Positions 47,384 through 56,621 of a stretch of DNA of 64,000 nt are shown here, one piece after another; positions within the stretch are counted from its first letter, which is position 1; each line of letters begins with the position of its first letter. Made by a program: the position numbers and the translations under genes. This DNA comes from Haliea sp. Its GTDB lineage: Bacteria; Pseudomonadota; Gammaproteobacteria; Pseudomonadales; Halieaceae. Location of the stretch: assembly GCA_016704305.1 (NCBI GenBank), contig JADJAL010000020.1:1-64000 (forward strand), read 5' to 3'. The notes beneath the pieces are model-generated. The model made no database searches and had not been told where the DNA came from. It saw nothing but the letters and a program-made list of their open reading frames with translations.

Positions 47384-49459
47384 GTGATAAAACTTTTAAA
47401 ATACTTTCTTTTTTCAACCCTCGTGCTGGTGGTCATCGCGGCTGCTGGCCTGCTGTGGCTGCGCTTTGAGTTTCAGCGGGTGCAAGTCGATGGCACCGAT
47501 TTTGCCCTGTGGGAACAGGTGCCCGTGCGTTCACTGCAGGATGCGCCGAGACCAGCGCCGCCATGCGCGCAGCACTATCCGCACAACAAGGCCTGGTTCG
47601 GCGATCTCCATGTACACACTGCGGCGTCCTATGACGCCACTTCGTTCGGCGTCACCACCACGGTGGACCAGGCCTACCGTTTCGCGCGCGGCACCCCGCT
47701 GCCGATGCGCCTGCGCGGCGATCCCCCGGAGTATCAGCCGCCCGTGTTGCAGATCACCACGCCGCTGGACTTTGTCGCGGTGACCGATCACGCCGAAGCG
47801 CTGGGCGAAACCCGGCTGTGCTACACGCAGGGCGCGCAGGGTTACGACAGCCTGGTGTGCGCGCTCTATCGAGGCGACGTGCGCGTACCGCTCGGCGAGC
47901 GCCTGCAGTCACTGGTGCGCCTTGCAAGCTTTGCCGTCTTCGGCCAGGACCGTTCCACCCGTGTGTGCGGCGCCGATGGTTCACTGTGCCGCGACAAGGC
48001 GATTTCCGTGTGGCATGAAAACCAGCTCAGCACCGAAGCCTTCCAGGACCACAGCGCGAACTGCGAGTTCACCACGTTCCACGCCTATGAATACACGCTG
48101 GCGGAAGAGGCCTCCAACCTGCATCGCAACGTGATTTTTAAATCGAGCACGGTGCCGCAGGCGGCGCTCAGTGCGAAGGATGCGCCCACGCCCGAATTGC
48201 TGTGGCAGTGGCTGGACCAGGTCTGCATCGCCGGCAACGAACAGTGCGACGCGCTCGCCATTCCGCACAACAGCAACTGGAGCAGCGGCCGCATGTGGTT
48301 TCCGTATTCCAATCGGGACATCCCGCTCGCGCAACAACAGGCCGAAGCAGCGCTGCGCGCGCGTTTGGAGCCGCTGGCCGAAGTGATGCAGATCAAGGGC
48401 GACTCCGAATGCCGCAACGGCATCGGCAGCGTGCTGGGCAGCGCCGATGAGTTCTGCGATTTTGAAAAGCTGCGACCCGCCAGTGAGGTCATCGAGGACT
48501 GCGGCGAGCAAGTCTCCGCTGGCGGCATGATGCTGAAGGGCTGCGCATCACGCTACAGCTTCGTGCGCTACGCGCTCACCGCCGGACTGGCGGAGGAAGC
48601 AAAGCTGGGCGTCAATCCGTTCAGCTTCGGCATCGTCGCCTCCACCGACACGCATATCGGCGCGCCAGGAGCGGTCACCGAAAAGGGCTACCAGGGTTCG
48701 CACGGCAATGACCGCAATATGGAGGACCGCCTGATCAGCAAGATCGAAGTGCCCGGCGATGTCGCGACCGGCTCACCCGTGCGCTACAACCCCGGCGGCC
48801 TCGCCGGCATCTATGCGCGCGAGAACAGCCGCCGCGCCCTGTTCGAGGCGATGCAGCGGCGCGAGACATTCGGCACCAGCGGGCCGCGCATTGAACCGCG
48901 CTTCTTCGCCGGCTGGAACTTAAGCGAGGACATCTGCCAGGGCAGCAACTACCTGGCGGACGCGTATCGCGACGGCGTGCCGATGGGCAGCTACCTGCCG
49001 CCGGCGGCGACGGGTGCGCAGGGCAGCGGCCCGGTGTTTGTCGCCTCCGCCACGCATGACCCGCAGGGCGGCGGCAACCTGCTGCAGCGCATCCAGATCA
49101 TCAAGGGCTGGATAGACAGCGAGGGCCGCACTCACCAGGCGGTGTTCGACATCGCCGGTGCGGCGACGGGCGAGGCCAGCGTGGACCCGCGCACCTGCGC
49201 CGTCTCCGGCAAGGGCTTTACCCAACTCTGCGCCACGTGGCGGGACCCGGAATTCGATCCCGCGCTCGCCGCCGTGTACTACGCGCGGGTACTGGAAAAC
49301 CCCAGTTGCCGCTGGAGCCACTACGACTGCCTGACGCTCCCCGAAGCACAGCGACCGCCCAGCTGCTCTGACCCGGCGCTACCCTGGCAGGTGCAGGAGC
49401 GCGCCTGGACGTCACCGATCTGGTATCGGCCCGTCCCGGGCGGACCCGCGCCCGGGTGA
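47384..49459 (+). CDS. DUF3604 PHP-like hydrolase, membrane-anchored
   Basis: Large protein of about 691 residues with one N-terminal helix (LLKYFLFSTLVLVVIAAAGL) that anchors it outside the inner membrane. The DUF3604 core begins WFGDLHVHTAASYDATSFGV, a PHP-type metal motif, followed by TPLDFVAVTDHAEALGETRL, NSNWSSGRMWFPYSN, GIVASTDTHIGAPG and SRRALFEAMQRRETFGTSGP, FFAGW. DUF3604 enzymes are putative metal phosphoesterases of unknown substrate, frequent in marine gammaproteobacteria. No ATG fits: GTG at 47384 or 47375 precedes the anchor, and the open frame extends to 47180. The start is uncertain. Confidence 0.85.
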   Translation: MIKLLKYFLFSTLVLVVIAAAGLLWLRFEFQRVQVDGTDFALWEQVPVRSLQDAPRPAPPCAQHYPHNKAWFGDLHVHTAASYDATSFGVTTTVDQAYRFARGTPLPMRLRGDPPEYQPPVLQITTPLDFVAVTDHAEALGETRLCYTQGAQGYDSLVCALYRGDVRVPLGERLQSLVRLASFAVFGQDRSTRVCGADGSLCRDKAISVWHENQLSTEAFQDHSANCEFTTFHAYEYTLAEEASNLHRNVIFKSSTVPQAALSAKDAPTPELLWQWLDQVCIAGNEQCDALAIPHNSNWSSGRMWFPYSNRDIPLAQQQAEAALRARLEPLAEVMQIKGDSECRNGIGSVLGSADEFCDFEKLRPASEVIEDCGEQVSAGGMMLKGCASRYSFVRYALTAGLAEEAKLGVNPFSFGIVASTDTHIGAPGAVTEKGYQGSHGNDRNMEDRLISKIEVPGDVATGSPVRYNPGGLAGIYARENSRRALFEAMQRRETFGTSGPRIEPRFFAGWNLSEDICQGSNYLADAYRDGVPMGSYLPPAATGAQGSGPVFVASATHDPQGGGNLLQRIQIIKGWIDSEGRTHQAVFDIAGAATGEASVDPRTCAVSGKGFTQLCATWRDPEFDPALAAVYYARVLENPSCRWSHYDCLTLPEAQRPPSCSDPALPWQVQERAWTSPIWYRPVPGGPAPG

Positions 49460-49570
49460 GCCATCCACTACACCGCTCAATCACGCTAAAGCCGGCAGCG
49501 AAGATGTGTGATTGTCACAAGATTCCATTACCATATGCGCCTGGCGCGCGACCCAAGGAAACCCTGAACA

Positions 49571-51079
49571 TTGGACGTAGACAAGCAGGAACAACTCCCG
49601 GACGGCAGTTTACTGGCAGCGATAGATCTCGGCAGTAACTCGTTCCACCTCATCATCGCGAAGATTGAACACGGTGAACTGCGACCAGTGGAGGCGCTCG
49701 CTGAAAAAGTGCAACTTGGCGCCGGGCTGCAAAACGACCTGCTCACCAATGAAGCGATCCAGCGCGGCCTCGAGTGCCTGTCGCGCTTTGCGCAATTGCT
49801 CGGCAGGGTAGGACCGGAACGCGTGCGGGTGGTCGGCACGCACGCACTGCGGGTGGCGAAAAACCGCCGCGCCTTCACCGTTCCCGCCAAGCGCATCCTC
49901 GGCACCCGGGTGGATGTGATTTACGGTCTTGAAGAGGCGCGACTGGTCTATCTCGGGGTCGCGCATACGCTGGCGGATGACGCACAGTCGCGCCTCGTCA
50001 TCGACATCGGCGGCGGCAGCACCGAATGCATTGTCGGCCAGCGCTTCGAACCGCAGGCGATGGAGAGCCTGCAGATGGGCTGCGTCTCCTACGGGCGCGC
50101 CTATTTTGCCGGCGGCCGTATCAGCCGCGGCAACTACCGCAAGGCATACGAGCAGGCGCGGGCGGAGATCTACCGCATTCGCCACCGCTTCAACGCCAAA
50201 CACTGGGTGGAATGCGTGGGCTCCTCCGGCACGCTGCAGGCGATTGAAACAATACTGACGCAAAACAAGTGGGAGGAAGGTGGCATCTCGCGCGCCGGCC
50301 TCGCCACGCTGGAAAAGCGCCTGCTCAAATTCAAACAGATGGAGAGCATTGAGCTGGACGGCCTGGCGGCACCCCGGCGCAATGTCATCCTGCCCGGCGT
50401 CGCCATCGCCAGCGCGCTGTTCGACGTGCTGGGGATAGAGCGTATGCGCACCTCGCGCGGCGCGCTGCGCGAGGGCGTGATTTACGACCTGATGGGACGG
50501 CTCAGCCACGAGGATGTGCGCGAACGCACGGTGAACGCGCTGATGCAGCGCTATGCGGTCGATGCCAATACGGCTGACATCGTCGAACGCCGGGCGCGCA
50601 CGTTTTACCAGGCGACCTGTGTGAATTGGCAGCTCAGCGCCTATGACTGGGACCTGCTGCACTGGTTGTCCCGCACGCACGAAATCGGCATGGCGATTGC
50701 GCACAAGCATTTCAATCGCCACTCCGCCTACGTCCTGCGCAATGCGGATCTACCCGGGTTCTCGCAGGAAGAGCAGGAGTTGCTCGCCGTCCTGGCGCTC
50801 GGTCAACGCGGCAAGCTCGGGGCCGATTTTTTTGCCGAGGTTGCCGACACCGAGATGTCGCGCATCCTTTACATGCTCACCATTATTCGCCTGGCGAGCT
50901 GTTTCAAGTACGTGGAAATCCTGGAGCAACTACCGGACTTTTCCATCGAGGCGGGAGACAGGTCGCTGGCGCTGGCATTCCCCAAAGGTTGGCTCGCCAC
51001 GCACCCCCTGACCGAACGGGAACTGGGCGCGGAACAAGTGGTGCTGGGGAAGGCCGGGCTGAAACTGACGATAAGCTGA
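49571..51079 (+). CDS. ppx: Exopolyphosphatase/guanosine pentaphosphatase (Ppx/GppA)
   Basis: Protein of 502 residues, usual length. The actin-like ATPase halves carry AAIDLGSNSFHLIIAKIEHG and VIDIGGGSTECIVGQRF, with VVGTHALRVAKNRRAF. The HD-like C-terminal part reads LLHWLSRTHEIGMAIAHKHF and NRHSAYVLRNADLPGFSQEE. It removes terminal phosphate from polyphosphate or pppGpp. The start is TTG 49571 with AAGGAA upstream; no ATG nearby gives the family N-terminus. It may link phosphate storage to the alkaline phosphatase further right, though they are not in one operon. Confidence 0.92.
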   Translation: MDVDKQEQLPDGSLLAAIDLGSNSFHLIIAKIEHGELRPVEALAEKVQLGAGLQNDLLTNEAIQRGLECLSRFAQLLGRVGPERVRVVGTHALRVAKNRRAFTVPAKRILGTRVDVIYGLEEARLVYLGVAHTLADDAQSRLVIDIGGGSTECIVGQRFEPQAMESLQMGCVSYGRAYFAGGRISRGNYRKAYEQARAEIYRIRHRFNAKHWVECVGSSGTLQAIETILTQNKWEEGGISRAGLATLEKRLLKFKQMESIELDGLAAPRRNVILPGVAIASALFDVLGIERMRTSRGALREGVIYDLMGRLSHEDVRERTVNALMQRYAVDANTADIVERRARTFYQATCVNWQLSAYDWDLLHWLSRTHEIGMAIAHKHFNRHSAYVLRNADLPGFSQEEQELLAVLALGQRGKLGADFFAEVADTEMSRILYMLTIIRLASCFKYVEILEQLPDFSIEAGDRSLALAFPKGWLATHPLTERELGAEQVVLGKAGLKLTIS

Positions 51080-51116
51080 AACACCGGAGCTTGACCATAA
51101 TCCAGTGCCACTAGAA

Positions 51117-52091
51117 TCAAATACGCTCCTGAATATCCCGAAGATAATCCAACAGTATCGCGTTGACGGCATCCGAGGCTTCGAGCTGCACCATATGGCC
51201 AGCGCCCGGAATCATGCGCACGTCGCGCAAGTCGGGGAAGATCGCGCGCATCAGGCCGATGGGATCGTCGCCGTGAAAGCCCTCCAGGTCGACATCGTGC
51301 TCACTGCCGAGGAAGTACGCGGGCACCGCGCTCTGCACGCCTTCAAACGGCTTGCGCTGCGCCCACTTTAAATCGAAAGAGCGGTACCAGTTGAGGCCGC
51401 CGGTGAAGCCGCTGCGACTGTACTCGCTGACAAAAAACTCCAGCTCCAGCTCCGACAGCCACGGCCACGGCAGTGGCGGCGGTTCGGCCATCGCGTCGAT
51501 GTAGGACGTGCCGGGCGGGTAATTGAACACATCGAAATAATTGCCGGCACCGCTCAAGGTATGGAACACCTTGTGCAGGAAGCGGCGCGGTTGCGCAGCC
51601 AGCTCCTCATCCGCGCGCGGCGGCACGCGAAAATATTCGATGTGCAGGAAGTGCTCCTGCGCGATGCGCCGGTATTCGGTGAGCGGCGGCTCTTCGGGGT
51701 TGTGCGGCGCGGCGGGATTCTCCAGGCCGATCACCGCGATCACGCGCGCGGGGTGCCGAAGCGCCAGGTCATAAATCGCAAACGCACCGAAATCGAGGCC
51801 GGCGAACACGGCGCGCTCCACGCCGAGATGGTCGAGCAGGCCCAGCAGGTCGGCGGTGATGTGGTCAATGTCGTAGTCAGCAGGATCGGGCGGCGCCTCG
51901 GTCTGCCCCAGGCCGCGCATGTCGGGGGCGATCACCCGGTAACCTGCGGCGGCCAGCGCGCTGATCTGCCGATGCCAGCTGAACCACAGGTGCGGAAAGC
52001 CGTGGCACAGCACGACCGGCATCCCCTCCCCCTGCTCCACGTAATGCATGTGGATGCCGTTGATGGTGGCGTGATGATGCTGCCAGTTCAC
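51117..52091 (-). CDS. Epoxide-hydrolase-like alpha/beta hydrolase
   Basis: Alpha/beta hydrolase of 324 residues. The oxyanion segment is VVLCHGFPHLWFSWHRQI, the nucleophile aspartate sits in VFAGLDFGAFAIYDLA (epoxide hydrolases use Asp here rather than Ser), the cap carries the NWYRSF tyrosine, and the acid/base pair lies in LGSEHDVDLEG and IPGAGHMVQLE. This set fits epoxide hydrolase. I prefer GTG 52091, nine bases after a GGGGG site, over TTG 52100. The gene starts right behind a terminator of the amt message, so its expression may depend on read-through. Confidence 0.85.
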   Translation of the reverse strand: MNWQHHHATINGIHMHYVEQGEGMPVVLCHGFPHLWFSWHRQISALAAAGYRVIAPDMRGLGQTEAPPDPADYDIDHITADLLGLLDHLGVERAVFAGLDFGAFAIYDLALRHPARVIAVIGLENPAAPHNPEEPPLTEYRRIAQEHFLHIEYFRVPPRADEELAAQPRRFLHKVFHTLSGAGNYFDVFNYPPGTSYIDAMAEPPPLPWPWLSELELEFFVSEYSRSGFTGGLNWYRSFDLKWAQRKPFEGVQSAVPAYFLGSEHDVDLEGFHGDDPIGLMRAIFPDLRDVRMIPGAGHMVQLEASDAVNAILLDYLRDIQERI

Positions 52092-52108
52092 GATATTCAA
52101 CCCCCGAT

Positions 52109-52130
52109 AAAAAAGGCCACCGAAGTGGCC
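52109..52130 (-). terminator. Rho-independent terminator of glnK-amt
   Basis: On the minus strand GGCCAC-TTCG-GTGGCC is followed by six T. The stem is perfect with a stable UUCG tetraloop. It lies 31 bases after the amt stop and about 18 bases before the hydrolase start. Confidence 0.9.
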
Positions 52131-52160
52131 TGTGTTGCAAGCTGGCCGTTACTGCATGGC

Positions 52161-53480
52161 CTACAAGTCGTATCCGCGCTCGTCGTGCAGCGCCAGGTCG
52201 AGCCCCCGGTTCTCGTCTTCCGCGTCGATGCGCAGTCCGACCAGTGCATTGACCAGCTTGAGGATGACGAAGGTCACGACGGCGGTGTACACAAACGTCG
52301 CGACCACACCGGTCGCCTGCACCGACAGTTGGCCGCCGATGCTGTCGATGCCCTCCGAGAAGCCGTTGCCGCTGAAGATGCCGAGTTGAGTAGAGGCGAA
52401 CACACCCGCCAGCAGCGTGCCCAATATGCCGCCGACACCGTGCACGGGAAACACGTCCAGGCTGTCGTCCACGCGCAATACGTTGCGCAGCAGGTTGGTC
52501 GCGAAATAGCAGATAACACCGGCGCTCAGGCCGATGACCACCGCAGCAGCGGGGCCGACAGAACCGGAGGCGGGCGTGATAGTGCCGAGGCCAGCCACCA
52601 TGCCGGTGACGATACCGAGTACCGAGGGCTTGCCATGGCGCACCCATTCCATCGTCATCCACGCCAGGGCGCCGCAAGCAGCGGACAGGTGGGTCACCAG
52701 CATCGCCATCGCCGCCGTGTTGTTGGCGCCCAGTGCCGAGCCGGCGTTAAACCCGAACCAGCCGACCCACAGCATGCCGGCTCCGGCCACTGTAATCGTC
52801 AGGTTGTGCGGCGGCATCGCCACCGTGCCGAAGCCTTTGCGTGGTCCCACGACCAGTGCGGCCACCAATGCCGCAACGGCTGCGGTAATGTGCACCACGG
52901 TGCCGCCGGCGAAATCCTTCAGGCCCATCGCACCCAGCCAGCCGCCGCCCCACACCCAATGGCAGACCGGCGCGTACACGACCAGCATCCAGATTGAGCA
53001 GAAGATCAGCATCGCCGAAAAACGCATGCGCTCGGCGAACGCGCCCACGATCAGCGCCGGCGTAATGATGGCGAACGTCATCTGGAAGATCGCGAACAAA
53101 CTGGTGGGAATCGTGCCGGTCATCGAATCGACGGTGACGGCGGAAAACAACACATTGCCGAAATCACCGATAAACGGCCCCTGTTCGACACCCGCGCTGC
53201 CAAAGGCAATGGTATAGCCCACCACAAACCACAGCACCGACATCAGGCAGGTGAGCGCGAAACACTGCATCAGCACCGACAGCACGTTTTTGACCCGCAC
53301 AAGGCCGGCGTAAAACAGCGACAGCCCCGGAATCGTCATAAACAACACCAGGGCGGTGGAGGTCAGTATCCACGCGGTGTCAGCGCCGTTCAGTTCGTCG
53401 GCGCGGGCACCGGTTGCGGCCAGCGACAAGAGTGCGAACGGTAGAAGGTTGAACCGCCATGTTCTCAAAAAGGGCGCCAT
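52161..53480 (-). CDS. amt: Ammonium transporter (Amt/MEP/Rh family)
   Basis: Membrane channel of 439 residues beginning with a cleavable signal (LLPFALLSLAATGARADELN), then eleven helices. The twin histidines of the pore are in FAGGTVVHITAAVAALVAAL and FPVHGVGGILGTLLAGVF. DTAWILTSTALVLFMTIPGL and GLSLFYAGLVRVKN form the first helices. It takes up ammonium and is normally shut by GlnK binding. The glnK gene is directly upstream, two bases away, so they form the classic nitrogen-scavenging operon. A terminator follows. Confidence 0.96.
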   Translation of the reverse strand: MAPFLRTWRFNLLPFALLSLAATGARADELNGADTAWILTSTALVLFMTIPGLSLFYAGLVRVKNVLSVLMQCFALTCLMSVLWFVVGYTIAFGSAGVEQGPFIGDFGNVLFSAVTVDSMTGTIPTSLFAIFQMTFAIITPALIVGAFAERMRFSAMLIFCSIWMLVVYAPVCHWVWGGGWLGAMGLKDFAGGTVVHITAAVAALVAALVVGPRKGFGTVAMPPHNLTITVAGAGMLWVGWFGFNAGSALGANNTAAMAMLVTHLSAACGALAWMTMEWVRHGKPSVLGIVTGMVAGLGTITPASGSVGPAAAVVIGLSAGVICYFATNLLRNVLRVDDSLDVFPVHGVGGILGTLLAGVFASTQLGIFSGNGFSEGIDSIGGQLSVQATGVVATFVYTAVVTFVILKLVNALVGLRIDAEDENRGLDLALHDERGYDL

Positions 53481-53482
53481 CG

Positions 53483-53821
53483 CTAGAGTGCCTCCTCTCC
53501 GGTTTCACCCGTGCGGATGCGGATACTCTGCTCCAGCGGCGTCACAAAAATCTTGCCGTCGCCGATCTTGCCGGTGCTGGCAGCATTGCATATCGCTTCA
53601 ATGGCAGCTTCCACCTGGTGATCCGCAATGCCAATCTGAATTTTCACCTTGGGCTGGAATTCGACCAGGTATTCGGCGCCCCGGTACAGTTCGGTATGGC
53701 CCTTCTGGCGTCCATAGCCCTTCACTTCTTCGACGGTCATACCCATGATGCCGATTTGTTGCAGCGCATCACGAACGTCATCAAGCTTGAACGGCTTGAT
53801 GATTGCGGTCATCATCTTCAT
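53483..53821 (-). CDS. glnK: Nitrogen regulatory protein P-II
   Basis: P-II signal protein of 112 residues. It opens MKMMTAIIKPFKLDDVRDAL and has the T-loop GYGRQKGHTELYRGAEYLVE with uridylylation Tyr51, then FQPKVKIQIGIADHQVEAAI and the B-loop/C-loop TGKIGDGKIFV. It senses 2-oxoglutarate, ATP/ADP and glutamine state and blocks Amt when nitrogen is ample. Linkage to amt marks it as GlnK rather than GlnB. No convincing sigma-54 site was found upstream. Confidence 0.96.
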   Translation of the reverse strand: MKMMTAIIKPFKLDDVRDALQQIGIMGMTVEEVKGYGRQKGHTELYRGAEYLVEFQPKVKIQIGIADHQVEAAIEAICNAASTGKIGDGKIFVTPLEQSIRIRTGETGEEAL

Positions 53822-53980
53822 GCTATTCCCTCACGATTACATGGCCCCCGCTGGTTTATACGTTATCGACTGACAGGGGTTATGGTGGCACTTCCACCGC
53901 CACACGACGCAGCGGAACACGCATCGTGCCACAGTGTGGTGCAAAGGTTAACCATCTCATGCACCAAAAAGGAGGGGATA

Positions 53981-55417
53981 ATGAATTCCAGGGCGAGTTG
54001 TTTTTTGTTGGGCAGCCTGCTGCTATCCACCACTTCGGCGCTGGCCGAAAGCGCCCCGCCAGCAGCACAACCGGATGTCGTGCCACACACGCAACCACGC
54101 CAGGTGATCCTGATCATTGGCGACGGCATGGATGAACAGCAGATCACCATCGCGCGCAACTACCTGCAGGGCGCTGCCGGGCAACTGCTGCTGGACCGCA
54201 TGCCGCTGCGTTCGTCCGTGCAGATCCAAACCACCGAAGACCGCGTGGACGGCAAGCCGGTGTATGTCGCGGACTCAGCCAACACGGCAACCACCATGGC
54301 AACCGGAACCATCACCAGTATCGGGCGTATCAGCACCAGCGCCGGCGCGGACGAGAACCTCACCACCATCGCCGAACTGGCAAGCGCGGCCGGACTGCGC
54401 ACCGGAATTGTCACCACCTCCAGCGTGACGGACGCCACGCCCGCTGCCTTCGCCACGCATATCAGCCTGCGCCTGTGCGAGGATGCCGCCACGATCGAGG
54501 ACATCACGTATCACGGTATCCCGCTCGGCAACTGCAAGGGCGATCTCAAAGCCAACGGCGGCAAGGGTTCCATCGCAGAGCAATTGGCGCAGTCCCAACT
54601 GGACGTGATTCTCGGCGGCGGCAGCGCGCGCTTTGAACCGATGGCCGAAGGCGAGACGATCAGCACCCTCGACCTGGCCAGGCGCAACGGCTTTGAGGTG
54701 GTGACCGACGCGGCGCAATTGGCAGCTGCCTCTGAAAAAACTACGGCGAACGAAAAACTGTTGGGCCTGTTTGCGCCCGGCTCACTGCCAGTGCGCTTGA
54801 TGGGTGAAGGCGGTCGCGAAGCGGAGCTGCCCAAACGCAGTTGGCTCAACTACCTGCACCCCTATCTCGGCAGCGTCGCCCTGCCCTCCCCCATGGCCTG
54901 CGTACCCAACCCGGAGGCCAGCAGCGTACCGACACTGCGCCAGATGGCCGATACTGCGCTTGAGCGCCTCAGCGCCGCCAACGACAAAGGCTTCTTCCTG
55001 ATGATCGAATCCGCTTCCATCGACAAACAGTCACACGAGCGCAAGCCCTGCGGCTCGATCGGCGAACTGGAGCAACTCGAAGAGGCACTGGCCAGCGCGC
55101 TGGCGTTTGCCGCGTCGCACCCGAACACGCTGGTCATGGTGACGGCGGATCACTCCCAGGCCGCGCAACTGGTTCCGGCGGAGAGCCTGTTCTCGGAGTT
55201 CCCGATTCCCATCTTCACACCGGGCAAGGTCGCGCGCATAACGACACCCGAGGGCGGCCTGATGGCCGTGAACTACGCAACCAACAATTTCAAAATGGAA
55301 GAACACACCGGCGCTGCGGTGCCGTTGTTCAGCAACGACGAGGGCCTCGAACGGATACCGCCGTTCATTCAGCAGTCGCAGGTGTTTACGATCACAAGAG
55401 ACTATTTGGGCTTGTAG
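53981..55417 (+). CDS. Alkaline phosphatase (PhoA superfamily), secreted
   Basis: Exported phosphomonoesterase of 478 residues. Start ATG 53981 has an excellent GGAGGGG site. The signal peptide (MNSRASCFLLGSLLLSTTSA, cut near LAE) is followed by QVILIIGDGMDEQQITIARN, with metal-binding Asp, and the nucleophile serine in VADSANTATTMATGTIT. Later metal sites are IESASIDKQSHERKP, VTADHSQAAQL and EEHTGAAVPLF. The aspartate and histidine spacing matches the family. It probably frees phosphate in the periplasm. A longer open frame upstream to 53459 is only the antisense of glnK. Confidence 0.92.
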   Translation: MNSRASCFLLGSLLLSTTSALAESAPPAAQPDVVPHTQPRQVILIIGDGMDEQQITIARNYLQGAAGQLLLDRMPLRSSVQIQTTEDRVDGKPVYVADSANTATTMATGTITSIGRISTSAGADENLTTIAELASAAGLRTGIVTTSSVTDATPAAFATHISLRLCEDAATIEDITYHGIPLGNCKGDLKANGGKGSIAEQLAQSQLDVILGGGSARFEPMAEGETISTLDLARRNGFEVVTDAAQLAAASEKTTANEKLLGLFAPGSLPVRLMGEGGREAELPKRSWLNYLHPYLGSVALPSPMACVPNPEASSVPTLRQMADTALERLSAANDKGFFLMIESASIDKQSHERKPCGSIGELEQLEEALASALAFAASHPNTLVMVTADHSQAAQLVPAESLFSEFPIPIFTPGKVARITTPEGGLMAVNYATNNFKMEEHTGAAVPLFSNDEGLERIPPFIQQSQVFTITRDYLGL

Positions 55418-55430
55418 ACTGAGTCTGGCA

Positions 55431-55548
55431 GAGAGTGAGTCATATCCTCGTCGTTGGGACCGTGTGGCGACAGGACGTCGCCACGCGAGCCTGCACATGG
55501 ATGTGCGCTTTTTGGCGGGTCCCAACGACGAGGATATGACTCGCTCTC
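55431..55548. repeat. Three-way-junction inverted-repeat element
   Basis: Arms 55431-55461 and 55518-55548 pair over 31 bases with one exception, a U-G pair in the plus direction. The enclosed segment holds two more perfect hairpins: GTGGCGAC/GTCGCCAC (55464-55484, five-base loop) and GCACAT/ATGTGC (55493-55506). The whole would fold as a long stem opening into two small stems. It lies between the convergent alkaline phosphatase and gspB genes. No coding frame or transposase is inside. Nature unknown: a miniature mobile element or a structured RNA. Confidence 0.75.
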
Positions 55549-55589
55549 CGACGCGGAGCTAGGTTTTACAGGGAACCAATCCCCAGGAC

Positions 55590-56581
55590 TTACAGATTGA
55601 CCCAACTATTCAGCGCCCGCAGCCGAAACTGCGTGCCCTGGTAATTCAATACCACCGAGTCGGGCAGTATTTCCTCGATCTTCATGCCCGGCACGGGACT
55701 GCCACCGACGCTCAGTGTCTTGCTGTTCAACACCACCGTGGAGAGCGACGCGTTGCTGGAGTAGTCGTGGCGCAGGTAGTAGACCGTGGGAATGCTGTCC
55801 TTGACCTGCTGCGACAAGTCAATCAGGAAGGGCACTGGATGCTCGGACAGGCTGGCGTTCTCCACTTCCTCGCGCGCCTCGCGCAGGATTCTGTCGATAT
55901 CGATGCTCTTCTGTTCGCCTGACGACCCCGCTGTCGCGTCGTTTTGTCGCGCAGCAGACCGCGAGTCGCGCTGCACCACCGGCTCCTCCTTGGGAGGATT
56001 GCTGTAGAGTCGCGCCACTTCGGCATTTTCTTCGGGCGAATACGCTTGCACTGGCTCCGCATCGAACCCTGGCTCCGGCACGGGCTCTGCCGGCACAGCC
56101 ACGTCCATCGCAGCGGGTGGTGAGGTGCAACGCGTCCGTTTGCAATTGCTCCTGCGCTTCCAGCCGCGCCATGGAGACTCCGCCGCCGGCGGACCTGGTT
56201 CTGCACAGCGGGATTGGCACCGGACGCCACGGTTGGCACCGGATCAACCACGACCTGCGTCACCACCTCGCCTGTCACTCCACTCGCCGGCGTCGCCCGC
56301 TCCACCACCGCATCCGTCCCGACAGGATCGCTGGCCGGCTCGCGCGGCGGCGGCTGCACCACGCTGGCAACGACATCGACGTCGTCCCCGGCCGGGCGCG
56401 GCGCGCTGTAGCGCTCGACAATCAGCCAGGCGATCATGACCACCGCCACCGACAGCGCCACCCACAGCAGGTACTGCCGCCGATTGGCCGCGACCAGCTC
56501 CACCCGATGGTGCGTGGCGAGCCCCGGCACGGGATTCACATCGTCACGCGCGCGATTGAGTGCGTCGAGGATCAGCGACAT
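55590..56581 (-). CDS. gspB: General secretion pathway protein B-like (GspB), frameshifted
   Basis: Inner-membrane protein paired with GspA. The N-terminus MSLILDALNRARDDVNPVPG is the GspB opening, followed by a helix (LWVALSVAVVMIAWLIV) and a Pro/Val-rich periplasmic linker. Between about 56195 and 56110 the frame changes, probably twice (the segments MARLEAQEQLQTDALHLTT and AAMDVAVPAEPVPEPG are in different frames). It then continues to the T2SSB-type C-terminal domain (VPFLIDLSQQVKDSIPTVYY, GSPVPGMKIEEILPDSVVLN, YQGTQFRLRALNSWVNL). GspA/B help place the type II secretin in the wall. Total about 330 residues. Confidence 0.85.
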
Positions 56582-56621
56582 TGGCGCGCCTCGCCAGCGA
56601 GGGACAGAAGATCGTATGGAT

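Noticed and set aside
53886..53900. GG-N10-GC pattern resembling a sigma-54 promoter near glnK
   Set aside because: It points away from glnK towards the phosphatase and lacks the TTGC -12 element. No better match was found on the glnK side.
53459..53980. N-terminal extension of the alkaline phosphatase by 174 codons
   Set aside because: The extension runs antisense through glnK. The ATG at 53981 has a strong ribosome site and is followed by a proper signal peptide.
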